Below, in pieces: positions 1-7,211 of a DNA stretch of 64,000 nucleotides. Both the position numbers and the translations under genes were made by a program. The notes below the pieces were generated by a model. The model made no database searches, was not told where the DNA came from, and was given only the letters and a program-made list of their open reading frames with translations. Source of the DNA: Hyphomonadaceae bacterium (GTDB lineage Bacteria > Pseudomonadota > Alphaproteobacteria > Caulobacterales > Aquidulcibacteraceae). The stretch spans positions 375,138 to 439,137 of the forward strand of contig JAEUMQ010000001.1 of assembly GCA_016791425.1 (NCBI GenBank). Reading direction: 5' to 3'. The first letter of the stretch is position 1. Every line of letters begins with the position of its first letter.

Positions 1-1271
1 TCCCACTTCGGATCGAGGTCTTCGGCTCTGAGCGTTCCTCTGGGCGCTTCGCAGAGCGTCTCGACGAGATGCGGGCACTCTCTGGGAGATATCCAAAGCG
101 CCGGCCGGCCGTCGAAAACGGACGCGCTGCTCAACAGGGATCTGAGAAGAATCCAGCCGGCGACGCGGTTCTTCGCGTAGGGCTTCCGCGCGGGAAGCCC
201 GCACGCCTGCATCTCCTTGACGACGGTGTCTCCGCTCAGGCCCCGCGCGTCGTCGGTGACCACCTGCGCGCGGCGCACGCCGGTCTTGCGCAGCATCTCG
301 CTGATCTGCGACGCCCACGACGCGATGCTGCTTCCGTCGCCCGACGAGAGGTCGTTCGGCAGCGCCGTGTCCGTCTCCTTGATCGCGAAGATGTCGCCGG
401 TCCGATAGCTTCCGTAGTCGCTCTTCAGTCGGCCCAGGAGGATGGCGGCGCTCGGGCTGGCACTCCCATAGTCAGCGCCCACTAGAAACTGATACTCCGC
501 CGCGCGCGGCGCTTCGCGCAGATGCGTCTTCGTGTCGAAGCAGTCGAACATCTGTCCGCCGAGGACGTTCCAATCGCCGTCGAGCCACGCGCGCAGCAAC
601 GCCTCGTCTCCGCCGCACGACGCGCGCAGCTGTTTCTCGTAGGCGACGCGGTCGATGTGCGGATTGTCGCGATACGTGCTGTGCGCAATTATCCAGAAGA
701 CGCCTTGGTCATCTTGGAATGGAGTGAACGCGGGGGCCTTGCTGACGTAGTTCTTGAAGATGACGGTGTGACTGCGTCCATGCGGATTGCACGTCATGTG
801 AATGTGCGCGCGACGCCCCGGAGCGACGCGAAGATTGCTCCGGATGCGCTGCATGAAGCGGAATGTCTGCGGAGGATAGTTGCCCGCCTCGTCCGCGAAG
901 AGTGCGGAGAAGGAGCGTCCGACGACCTTCCCGAAGCTCTCCTCGTCTGCGATATTGCTGAGCGTGATGATCGCGCCGTTCGGCAGCGCGATCGTTCCGT
1001 CGGCCTTGTTGCGCGAGCATCGCGGGCCGAACGCGATGATGCAGATCGCCAGAAGCTTCTCGCCGATCTCCTGAAGACCGGCCCAAGATTCGCGGACCAC
1101 CAACGGGCGAGCGTCCGCGCCGAAGTCGCGGCAGTGATCCACGATGTCGAGCAGGAAGCCGAAGCTCTTGCCCGATCCGCGACCGCCCGCGTTGAGAATG
1201 TTGCAGTGCTGGCGGAACGCGAGCGTCTTGGCCTGCATCGGAGTCGGTGCGAGGCCTTCGTCAGTCCGCAT
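1..1271 (-). CDS. terL: Phage terminase large subunit, C-terminus cut by window edge
   Basis: The ATPase-nuclease motor that packages phage DNA into proheads. The frame is open from an ATG at 1271 down to base 1, about 423 residues. Visible motifs are Walker A GGRGSGKS (about residues 29-36), Walker B ALFADEAG (about 123-130), the MTCNPHG coupling motif (about 159-165), and the nuclease-type segments VGADYGSASPSA (about 264-275) and VVTDDARG. The start lies inside the upstream terminase gene: ATGCGGACTGA overlaps its stop by 11 bases, which indicates translational coupling. The ATPase half is complete and all key residues are present; the nuclease end lies off the window. Family assignment is secure; the exact subfamily is not determined. 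Confidence 0.93.
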   Translation of the reverse strand, partial: MRTDEGLAPTPMQAKTLAFRQHCNILNAGGRGSGKSFGFLLDIVDHCRDFGADARPLVVRESWAGLQEIGEKLLAICIIAFGPRCSRNKADGTIALPNGAIITLSNIADEESFGKVVGRSFSALFADEAGNYPPQTFRFMQRIRSNLRVAPGRRAHIHMTCNPHGRSHTVIFKNYVSKAPAFTPFQDDQGVFWIIAHSTYRDNPHIDRVAYEKQLRASCGGDEALLRAWLDGDWNVLGGQMFDCFDTKTHLREAPRAAEYQFLVGADYGSASPSAAILLGRLKSDYGSYRTGDIFAIKETDTALPNDLSSGDGSSIASWASQISEMLRKTGVRRAQVVTDDARGLSGDTVVKEMQACGLPARKPYAKNRVAGWILLRSLLSSASVFDGRPALWISPRECPHLVETLCEAPRGTLRAEDLDPKW

Positions 1272-1956
1272 CGATCGCCTCCGTCTGCAAGCCCGGAGGG
1301 AGAAGGGCGCGGAACTGTGCGTCGGACATCGCCGGCGGCAGGACGATGTTGATCGTCTGATTGTTGTTGATCTGCTGCACGCTCGGCGGCGGCGTGCCGT
1401 CTTCCCGCCATCCGAGACGGGTCTTGGCGAGAAAGAAAGCCGCGATGGTGACGCCCTTGCGCGCCTGCGCGAGCAGGATGTCGGTGATCTCGCTCTCAAG
1501 CACGCTGCGGCCGGCGGCCAGCGCCTCGTCGATGCGCTCGTCGGACTGGCGCATGGCCTTGAACGCGGCGCGCGTGCGCACGCCGATCATGCCTGCGATG
1601 CGCGTGTCCGTGTGTCCTTCGGACGCGAGGCGTTCGACCATGTCGAGCCCGGCGTCGGTGATGGCGATGGTGGAGCCGCCCTGCGCTTTGTTTCCGCGCT
1701 CGATGTATGGAGTGAGTGGGGCGAGGTACTTGCCTTTTTGTTCGTCGTCTTCGGGAATGGGCTTTTGTGTCTCTTCTCCTCGAGGAGGGTTCTCGGGGTG
1801 ACCCTTAGCCGGAGTGTGCCAAAGTGAATCACCTGATTGACCACCCCCTTCGAAAGCAGGGTCGTTGTCGGTAACGTTAAGAATTAACGTTACTCCGGTC
1901 GGTGGCATAGTATGGCACATGCGAAAGGACGGTTGGAGCGTAGCTCGGCCGCCCAT
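1261..1956 (-). CDS. Small-terminase-like DNA-binding protein
   Basis: Probably the DNA-recognition partner of the large terminase, judged mainly by position and by an N-terminal HTH-like segment (TDTRIAGMIGVRTRAAFKAM) followed by a helical region ending AAFFLAKTRLGW, a form common in phage small terminases. The last third carries a short Asn/Gln-rich stretch (VQQINNNQTINIV). The start is uncertain. The frame is open up to 2055, but ATG 1956 has GAGG 12 bases upstream and begins after the GAGTAACT repeat pair, so it is preferred; ATG 1920 and 1911 are alternatives. Residues before about 50 of this model look low-complexity, and a 9-bp palindrome lies in that stretch. Its end overlaps terL. 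Confidence 0.72.
   Translation of the reverse strand: MGGRATLQPSFRMCHTMPPTGVTLILNVTDNDPAFEGGGQSGDSLWHTPAKGHPENPPRGEETQKPIPEDDEQKGKYLAPLTPYIERGNKAQGGSTIAITDAGLDMVERLASEGHTDTRIAGMIGVRTRAAFKAMRQSDERIDEALAAGRSVLESEITDILLAQARKGVTIAAFFLAKTRLGWREDGTPPPSVQQINNNQTINIVLPPAMSDAQFRALLPPGLQTEAIDAD
1871..1893. repeat. Perfect 9-bp inverted repeat with 5-base spacer
   Basis: GTAACGTTA (1871-1879) and TAACGTTAC (1885-1893) are exact reverse complements. Each arm also contains the self-complementary AACGTT. GTTACTC at 1889-1895 continues from the right arm and matches seven of eight bases of the AGTTACTC half-sites at 1978-1997. The site lies inside the 5' part of the small-terminase model, so it is either an operator within the gene or a sign that the true start is downstream. 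Confidence 0.6.
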
Positions 1957-1977
1957 TCTTGACGTGACCCTCGCGCG

Positions 1978-1997
1978 AGTTACTCGCGCAGTTACTC
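1978..1997 (-). promoter_or_regulatory. Tandem GAGTAACT half-sites upstream of the terminase genes
   Basis: On the minus strand this reads GAGTAACT-GCGC-GAGTAACT, two identical octamers 12 bp apart. It ends 22 bases upstream of the proposed terminase start at 1956. The same 8-4-8 arrangement is found at 6935-6954, just upstream of the integrase start. Inference: a binding site for an element-encoded regulator, possibly the HTH protein at 5320-5604, coordinating packaging and integration genes. Confidence 0.7.
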
Positions 1998-2510
1998 CAT
2001 CGTCCAAAAGTCCTCTAAAATAGATGATTTCGGAGAGTCTAAGACAAGCCGGCATAGCTTGTCGGGTCGCGGGGCGGCGCGCTGGCGGCGTTAATCGAAG
2101 TTCTTAGGGTAAAGACGGGATCGGACGGCAAGGATCGTGCCATTCGATCTTTACGTTGCTTCTTAAGCTTACCTTTTTGCCGGGAGCGAATGGCAGGTTG
2201 GAGAGGTTCGTCCGCCTACGGATGGTCGGCCTGTAGCCGCCCTAGCCGGGGTAGCCGCCCTATTACCAATTGTTTGTTCCTGGTCGTCCGCCCTCTGCCC
2301 AAGGAGGCCTCTGCCTATGTGTCTGTTCTCTCTCCCCGCGTAAGTTCCAGGTAAATGCCCGGCTACCCCGGCTATTGGGGTGTCCGCCGCCGCAAATACC
2401 CTTGTCGAGCGTAGACCTCCCGCCTCCCCCAGGACGGGCTTTCCCTGGGCGAACGGCCGCAAGGCCCGCCCGTCACGACGCACGGAGCCCAGAGCGATCC
2501 CCAGCGAATC
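1998..2510. other. 513-bp non-coding stretch between primase and terminase, with repeats
   Basis: No convincing gene is seen. The stretch holds a direct repeat GTAGCCGCCCTA (2233-2244 and 2251-2262, 18-bp period) and a perfect 15-bp inverted repeat: TAGCCGGGGTAGCCG at 2243-2257 against CGGCTACCCCGGCTA at 2360-2374. GTCCGCC also recurs three times. The segment near 2100-2180 is visibly more AT-rich. Inference: candidate replication origin for the primase-helicase, packaging start, or a structured RNA. Confidence 0.5.
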
Positions 2511-5024
2511 CTAGAAGGGTATGGCGTTGCGCTTCTTGATGCCGGTGAAGACGCGCACCTGCTTCCTGTCGCCGCGCTCGTCGGGGTCGCCCAGCACGCG
2601 GTCGTCGCCGCCTCTGATGCGCCGGCCGCTGGCCTCTATGAGCCTCTTGGCGAAGTTGCCCTTGTCGCCGGCGCGCATGTCCCGCTCCTCGGCCCACGCC
2701 TTCCAGCGGAGGAAGAGAACGTCCTTGTCCACCCAGCCGTCGGGGTGCATCTCGAAGTCGGACTCCAAGACCTCCGACAACCACGCCTTCACCGGCGCGC
2801 CCAGGTGCTCCATCTCCTCGATGGCGGCGCGCGACGCTGGAGGCAGCACGAAGCGCCCGCGCTCGCGCAGCCTGCGCCAGCCGTCGATCGCCCAATTGAG
2901 CACGCCGGGAAGCTCGGGAAGCAGCCGGTCGAACAGCGCCGTGTCCTCGCGGCCCAGGAAGCTCTCCGTCATCGTGAGCGGCACGAAGCGACTGGCGACC
3001 GCGCCGCTGGCGTCCTTGATGCTGGGCATCTCGTTCGTGAGAATGAGGAACCGCACGCCGAGCCGACCGGTCCACGCTCTCTTGTACTTGCGCGCGGCGT
3101 CCACGTCGTCCTCGCCGCTGATGCGGAGCAGGTTCTCCGCGATCTTCGCTGTGTCGCTCTTCGGTCCCAGGCGCATGTCGCTGACGCACGCCAGCTGCTT
3201 GCCTATGAGGGGCTCCAGGCCGAAGTCCTTTCCCAGGCTGTCCAGCGTGGGCGCGCATCTATTGGCGTGGCCGACGAGACGCACGAGCACGCGGAGGATC
3301 GTGCCCTTGCCGCTTCGCCGCGGTCCGACGAGAAGGAATATCTTCTGCTGCGACGTGTCGGGCGTGAGCAGGTAGCCGAAGATCTCCTGCAGAAGCAGGA
3401 TCTCCGCGTCGCCGGCCCAAAGTTGATTCAGAAAGTCGAGCCACGCGCGCGGATGCGCCGCGTTCGCATGGTAGTCGAACTCCAGCGCGTTGCGCGTGAA
3501 GAAGCGCTCGGTCGCGGGAAGCAGCACGCCGCTGGGCAGATGCAGAAGCCCGTTGCGGCAGGCCAGAAGCTCGCTCGGCGGCGGTCCGTCGCCCGAGAGC
3601 CAGCAGGGCGGCGCGTAGCGGTCGCGCTGAGCGTGAGCCTTGGCTCGCAGAGCGTCCAGCACGTTGCCGACCTTGTCGCGGTTCGGGCGGAACGGAACGT
3701 CCACGAACTCGCCGGTGTCCTTGTTCTTGGCGACGGCGACCGCGCTGTCCAAGAAGGAGTACAGCTCCGACCTGACGGTCTCCGTCTCAAGCTCGGTGTA
3801 GGCCGCGCCGTCGTGCGCGAGCCAGTCGTCGTTGTAGTGCAGAAGTGTCGGCCGGATGCGCCGCTTGAACTCGCGCGCCGACTTGACCGGCTCGTCCTTG
3901 CTGAGCCGCAGAGGGTCCTTGGCGACCAGCTCGTGCGCCTTGTCGATCTGCTTCTGCGCGTACCTGCGCGCACCGCCGCCCTTCTCCAGCACGCTCTCGC
4001 TGATCTTGAGCGCGGGATCGAGCAGCCAGTTGAATAGAGCCTCGTCGTTCGCGCCCGCGCGCACCGCGTGGCACGCGAAGTCCAGCACGCGCTCGCTGCG
4101 GTGGCCGTCCACGTGCGGCTTGCCCTCGGGATCGTCCGTGCCATCCTGGGCGATGCGGCGCAGTCGTTCCGGCAGCTCGTCCAGCGTCATCGCGCGGCCG
4201 GCGTCAATCGCAGCGGCAGACGGCGCCCGCTCCGGCGTCGGCTCCACCGGCGACGGAAAGTCGGCCAGCGCGTAGGAGAACGACAGGTCCATGTCCACGA
4301 CGCGAGCCATCGCCTTGACGCGGCCCTTCGCCAACTTGCCGGGGTCCAGCACGTTCATCGTGCCGGGCCACCGCATCACGCGATCCACGTTGTGCGTGTT
4401 GTCCGCGCCGAACAGCTTCTCCAGGCGCTTCGTGTAGCCCTCGACGACCTTGGCCTTCGCCTCGTCGCCGTCGATCTCAATTGGCGCGCCGAGCTTCCAG
4501 AACGACTGATACCCGCCGCCGCTGTCCACGATGACGTTCGGCGGCGGAACGCCCTCCGGCAGTCTGCTCGTGAGCAGCTCCAGAATGCGCCGACGCTCGG
4601 CGTCCGCGTCCTTGCCGATCTCGGGATCGATATCGACGTGCAGCCATCCGACGCGCGCGATATCGGTCTTCTTGGGCTTGCTCGTCGGTCGGCCGATGAC
4701 GGTGTTAAGGGTGTAGTAGAGATTCCGAACGTCGTGGTGTTTGGCTCTCCACGCCGCAGCCGCGTCGTCCTCTTCGCCCGGAAGAAAGGTTCGCGTCTCG
4801 ATGGCGGTCGGCTTCTGGAACTTGTCGATGGCGACGAGGCACCACGGCCCCTCCGGCTGCATCGCCCGAAGGAAGGCGATCGAATCGCGCGACTTGTCAA
4901 TTAGTCCGGGAACTGACGAAAGTATCTGGTCGTCGGTTCTCGGGTTCTCCGGCGGCGAAGCAATCGAGGCCTCCGACGTTCCCCTCTCGTCGGGGGCCTC
5001 TTGCAATTCGGGAGCGTCGGTCAT
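2511..5024 (-). CDS. Primase-helicase: RepB-type primase fused to P4/D5 family helicase
   Basis: A replication initiator of 837 residues, a usual length for fused phage or satellite primase-helicases. The N-terminal half resembles RepB/PrimPol primases: WLHVDIDPE (about 127-135) supplies the acidic metal-binding pair, followed by DSGGGYQSFW (about 167-176) and RVMRWPGTMN (about 215-224). The C-terminal half is a P4/D5 superfamily 3 helicase: VGPRRSGKGT Walker A (about 566-575), ACVSDMR, then RFLILTNEMP with a following arginine-finger-like SRF. Its ATG overlaps the stop of the 100-residue gene as ATGA. In P4 and PICI elements this protein drives replication after induction. Confidence 0.9.
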   Translation of the reverse strand: MTDAPELQEAPDERGTSEASIASPPENPRTDDQILSSVPGLIDKSRDSIAFLRAMQPEGPWCLVAIDKFQKPTAIETRTFLPGEEDDAAAAWRAKHHDVRNLYYTLNTVIGRPTSKPKKTDIARVGWLHVDIDPEIGKDADAERRRILELLTSRLPEGVPPPNVIVDSGGGYQSFWKLGAPIEIDGDEAKAKVVEGYTKRLEKLFGADNTHNVDRVMRWPGTMNVLDPGKLAKGRVKAMARVVDMDLSFSYALADFPSPVEPTPERAPSAAAIDAGRAMTLDELPERLRRIAQDGTDDPEGKPHVDGHRSERVLDFACHAVRAGANDEALFNWLLDPALKISESVLEKGGGARRYAQKQIDKAHELVAKDPLRLSKDEPVKSAREFKRRIRPTLLHYNDDWLAHDGAAYTELETETVRSELYSFLDSAVAVAKNKDTGEFVDVPFRPNRDKVGNVLDALRAKAHAQRDRYAPPCWLSGDGPPPSELLACRNGLLHLPSGVLLPATERFFTRNALEFDYHANAAHPRAWLDFLNQLWAGDAEILLLQEIFGYLLTPDTSQQKIFLLVGPRRSGKGTILRVLVRLVGHANRCAPTLDSLGKDFGLEPLIGKQLACVSDMRLGPKSDTAKIAENLLRISGEDDVDAARKYKRAWTGRLGVRFLILTNEMPSIKDASGAVASRFVPLTMTESFLGREDTALFDRLLPELPGVLNWAIDGWRRLRERGRFVLPPASRAAIEEMEHLGAPVKAWLSEVLESDFEMHPDGWVDKDVLFLRWKAWAEERDMRAGDKGNFAKRLIEASGRRIRGGDDRVLGDPDERGDRKQVRVFTGIKKRNAIPF

Positions 5025-5323
5025 TGCACGACCTCCGCCTTAACCGGCCCCGCCACCTTCACGAGATCGACGGTGTATCTACGGTCGGTGGGCTCCCCGA
5101 GCTTAGCTCTAGCCTCGTCGTCGCTATTAGAGTCGATCCAAGTCGCGATGCCGAAGCCCAACGCCTCGTAGCGTCGAACGAACTTCTGCGCTGCCTTCCA
5201 ACTCGACGGCCCGAAGGAGCGCGCCAAGACCAGCTCTCGGCTTCGCTTGTCGACGACAGAGATAACCCAGGGGCCGGTCGGCATCGCGCGCCGCATGCCG
5301 GTGATGATGGGATGCTCGCTCAT
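5021..5323 (-). CDS. 100-residue protein resembling the primase N-terminus
   Basis: No known family recognised. The segment MRRAMPTGPWVISVVDK (about residues 10-26) matches the primase-helicase around its residues 53-68 (LRAMQPEGPWCLVAIDK), and both then contain a similar Phe/Ala-spaced helical stretch. It may therefore be a stand-alone copy of the primase N-terminal module. The start at 5323 has a strong GGAGGTG site and overlaps the stop of the HTH gene as ATGA; its own stop overlaps the primase start in the same way. The three genes are probably one translationally coupled operon. Function unknown; a helper or competitor of the primase is possible. Confidence 0.8.
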   Translation of the reverse strand: MSEHPIITGMRRAMPTGPWVISVVDKRSRELVLARSFGPSSWKAAQKFVRRYEALGFGIATWIDSNSDDEARAKLGEPTDRRYTVDLVKVAGPVKAEVVQ

Positions 5324-5604
5324 CGCAGCACCTCCCTCTCGCGACGGTGCTCCATGAAGGCGACGAGATCGCTGCGCTTGTAGAGCACGCGCCGTCCGAC
5401 CTTGATGTGCGGCGGGACGTTGGGATTGCGGCCCTTGCTGCGTCCGCACTCCAGGTATTGGATCGAAAGGCCGATGAACTCCGCCGCAGCGGCGGTGTCG
5501 AGATATTCGCCCTTCGGAGAGCCTACGAGCTCGTCCAGAAGAGCAGGGAGAGCGGCGCGCAGCTCCGCGCGCACGCGCTCGCGTACGATGTCGTCAAGAG
5601 ACAC
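5320..5604 (-). CDS. AlpA/excisionase-like helix-turn-helix protein
   Basis: A 94-residue protein with a C-terminal MerR/HTH_17-type domain: EYLDTAAAAEFIGLSIQYLE is the helix-turn-helix, and HIKVGRRVLYKRSDLVAFME is the usual wing and closing helix. Such proteins act as excisionases or as AlpA-type activators in satellites and integrative elements. The first 30 residues are a charged helix (VRERVRAELRAALPALLDEL) that could mediate oligomerisation. It heads the coupled trio that leads into the primase, as alpA does in many PICIs. It is the only transcription-factor candidate seen in this part of the element, so it is the natural candidate to bind the GAGTAACT sites. Confidence 0.82.
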   Translation of the reverse strand: MSLDDIVRERVRAELRAALPALLDELVGSPKGEYLDTAAAAEFIGLSIQYLECGRSKGRNPNVPPHIKVGRRVLYKRSDLVAFMEHRREREVLR

Positions 5605-5711
5605 TTCGGGCGTCCTATGGTCTGGGGTTCAGAGAGGATCGCCCGGCCATGGAGAGCGTCGCCGCTCTCTATCTCCTAGAGCCATGTGCCCCCGGCCTCG
5701 GGTTACCGATG

Positions 5712-5745
5712 GGGCGGCCAGCTTGCCGACGCGGCTTGGCCGCCC
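5712..5745. terminator. Hairpin between integrase and HTH gene
   Basis: GGGCGGCCA (5712-5720) pairs exactly with TGGCCGCCC (5737-5745). It sits 50 bases after the leftward integrase stop, before the HTH gene. There is no U-tract, so it is only terminator-like. The remaining bases of this 190-bp gap also hold GAGAGCG/CGCTCTC near 5650-5670 and no gene. Confidence 0.4.
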
Positions 5746-5794
5746 GGCTGCGAGCAATATAGTCGCGTCGGTCGATTTCTACAAATCCCGGAAG

Positions 5795-6931
5795 TTAAGT
5801 TCCGGCGGAAATATCCGCGTACAGACTCTCGGCGACTCTTTCCGCCCAAGATCGAAGTGTCTCGTCCGACGGCGTCGAATATCGCAGCGTGATGCTCTGC
5901 GACTTGACGGAGTGGTTGAGCAGCGTCGCCATGACGGAGATCGGACAGCCCGCCTCCTCCGCGCGAGTCGCCCACGTGGCGCGCATCTGGTGGCGCGTGC
6001 ATCCGGCGGGCGAGCCCGGCTCCACGAGGTGCGCGCCCGCGCGCTGCCCGGAGAACACGAACGGATTTCCCTCCACGCGCGGAATGCGTTCGAAGATCTC
6101 GCGCATGCGGGGCGTGATCGGCAATTCGAAAGCCTTGTGCGCGCCGCCCTTGGGATTGGGTCGGTGCAGCCATCCCTCGCGCTTGGCGTCGATGTCGTCC
6201 CAGCGAACGGAGAGCGCGTCCTCCTTGCGAAGGCCCGTGATGAGCGCGAAGCGCCACCAGTCCGCGCGGATCGGGTTGTCTATCTCGCGCAGCGCCGCGC
6301 CGAGCGCCTTAAGGTCGCGCACCGGCGGCGTGCCCGTGGTCTTCTCCCTGTTCTTCCTGGTGCGCCACCAGCGGGCGTCCAGGGGGAACGGGACGCCGCA
6401 GGTGTTGTAGATGGCCTTGAGGTGACGGACGACGCGGTTCGCCGTGACGGGCCGGCGGCGGCCGGCGTCCTTGCGGAGCTTCCGCCCCGGCTCAGGCTTC
6501 CTGGGCTTCGTGGTCTCCACGTGCAGATCGGCGACGGTCTGGTGGTCGATGCGGTTGAGCCGCCGGTCGAGCAGGTCCGGGGCGTACAGCTCCACCTCGT
6601 AGGCGATGAGGTCCATCGAGTAGGCGCTGCACCCCCGCGCCTCCATGGACTCCCGGTGGCGCGCCAGCCCCTCTCGGAGCGTTACGCTCGGCCCGGCGGG
6701 CTTGGCCTGCGCCGCCGCCACGTGGGCCAGCCGGCGGGCCTCGACGAGGTCCACGTCCTCCACCCGGCCGAGGGTGCTTCGCCGGCCGCCCGACTTCTGA
6801 AACACGTATGCTACGGGGCGGCCCCCCGCCCCCACCCGGACCCCGAAGCCCTTTAGGGTCGTGTCCCAGTAGAGGCCGGCCGGCCGCCGGGCCTTCTGCA
6901 GGAAGGCTTGGTTGATCGCTGTCGCTGGCAC
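5795..6931 (-). CDS. int: Tyrosine recombinase (phage integrase)
   Basis: Integrates and excises the element by site-specific recombination. The 378 residues fit the P4-type integrase length, with an N-terminal arm-binding region and SAM-like core domain (about 80-190). The catalytic set is visible: Arg235 in TGLRKED, Lys at about 261 or 266, His314-x-x-Arg317 in RHQMRATW, His340 in LLNHSVK, and Tyr351 in LRYSTPSDE. Translation starts at a GTG. The gene lies next to the tRNA-Gly attachment fragment, as expected for the integrase of this element. A palindrome CCGGAA-TTCCGG (5788-5805) overlaps its stop codon. Confidence 0.95.
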   Translation of the reverse strand: MPATAINQAFLQKARRPAGLYWDTTLKGFGVRVGAGGRPVAYVFQKSGGRRSTLGRVEDVDLVEARRLAHVAAAQAKPAGPSVTLREGLARHRESMEARGCSAYSMDLIAYEVELYAPDLLDRRLNRIDHQTVADLHVETTKPRKPEPGRKLRKDAGRRRPVTANRVVRHLKAIYNTCGVPFPLDARWWRTRKNREKTTGTPPVRDLKALGAALREIDNPIRADWWRFALITGLRKEDALSVRWDDIDAKREGWLHRPNPKGGAHKAFELPITPRMREIFERIPRVEGNPFVFSGQRAGAHLVEPGSPAGCTRHQMRATWATRAEEAGCPISVMATLLNHSVKSQSITLRYSTPSDETLRSWAERVAESLYADISAGT

Positions 6932-6934
6932 GCC

Positions 6935-6954
6935 GAGTAACTTCCCGAGTAACT
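6935..6954 (+). promoter_or_regulatory. Tandem GAGTAACT half-sites upstream of the integrase
   Basis: GAGTAACT-TCCC-GAGTAACT, identical octamers with a 12-bp period, beginning four bases upstream of the integrase start. Same layout as at 1978-1997 but opposite orientation relative to the downstream gene. It would cover the integrase ribosome-binding or promoter region, consistent with a repressor or recombination-directionality site. Confidence 0.7.
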
Positions 6955-6995
6955 AAAATCGCTAAAACCGGGTAGGGTCCGGCTGTCCCTCCCTG

Positions 6996-7014
6996 GTGCA
7001 AAACTCGTGCAAAA
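6996..7014 (+). repeat. Direct repeat GTGCAAAA between integrase and attachment core
   Basis: GTGCAAAA occurs at 6996-7003 and 7007-7014, 11 bp apart, close to one helical turn. Tyrosine integrases bind such short direct repeats as arm sites near attP. Inference from position only. Confidence 0.55.
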
Positions 7015-7072
7015 GGCAATGAATTTAGCGAGATAGTCCGGGTCCGGAGGGTCGGTAAAATCCCCGGCGCGT

Positions 7073-7118
7073 GCTTCCCAAGCTTCTCGTGCGGGTTCGA
7101 TTCCCGCCGCCCGCTCCA
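7073..7118 (+). other. Attachment site: 3' fragment of tRNA-Gly(CCC)
   Basis: The 46 bases start in the anticodon arm (GC-TTCCCAA-GC, anticodon CCC), run through the T arm GCGGG-TTCGATT-CCCGC and end with the acceptor strand, discriminator T and CCA. The 5' half of a tRNA is absent: the bases to the left do not form a D arm or a 5' acceptor strand. This is what a tyrosine integrase leaves at the distal end of an element inserted in the anticodon region of a tRNA gene. The functional tRNA-Gly(CCC) should lie at the other end, beyond the left edge. Confidence 0.85.
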
Positions 7119-7211
7119 GCCCCTCCGGCCGCACAAACCCCTCCAACCGCATAAGCCCATCGCCGCCCGGCCGGCCGGCGCGCTAGAACGGCGCGATCCT
7201 GGAGATATTGC

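Larger units (their letters stand above)
1..7118 (-). mobile_element. Right end of an integrated phage or phage-satellite element (continues left of window)
   Basis: Seen: six leftward genes in the order integrase, HTH/AlpA-like, small protein, primase-helicase, small terminase-like, large terminase, ending on the right at a 3' tRNA-Gly(CCC) fragment. From 7212 onward the genes are ordinary chromosomal ones. Known: tyrosine integrases commonly recombine into tRNA 3' ends, and int-alpA-primase-terminase order is typical of phage-inducible chromosomal islands. Inferred: the intact tRNA and the other boundary lie left of base 1. No repressor, lysis, tail or lysogeny gene is visible, but the element is incomplete here, so a normal prophage cannot be excluded. 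Confidence 0.85.

Noticed and set aside
69-1352. Several forward-strand open frames
   Set aside because: They are antisense shadows of the large-terminase frame, which has complete ATPase and nuclease motifs.
1957-2055. Longer N-terminus of the small-terminase gene
   Set aside because: It would begin upstream of the GAGTAACT pair and adds residues without similarity to terminase proteins. Kept as a possibility only.
2169-2483. Open frame of 104 codons on the minus strand between primase and terminase genes
   Set aside because: It runs straight through the inverted and direct repeats, has a poor GTG start and Arg/Ala/Gly-rich composition typical of antisense shadows. No family resemblance.
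7043-7118. Complete tRNA-Gly gene
   Set aside because: The 5' acceptor strand and D arm are missing and the anticodon stem has only two of five pairs, so only a 3' fragment is present.
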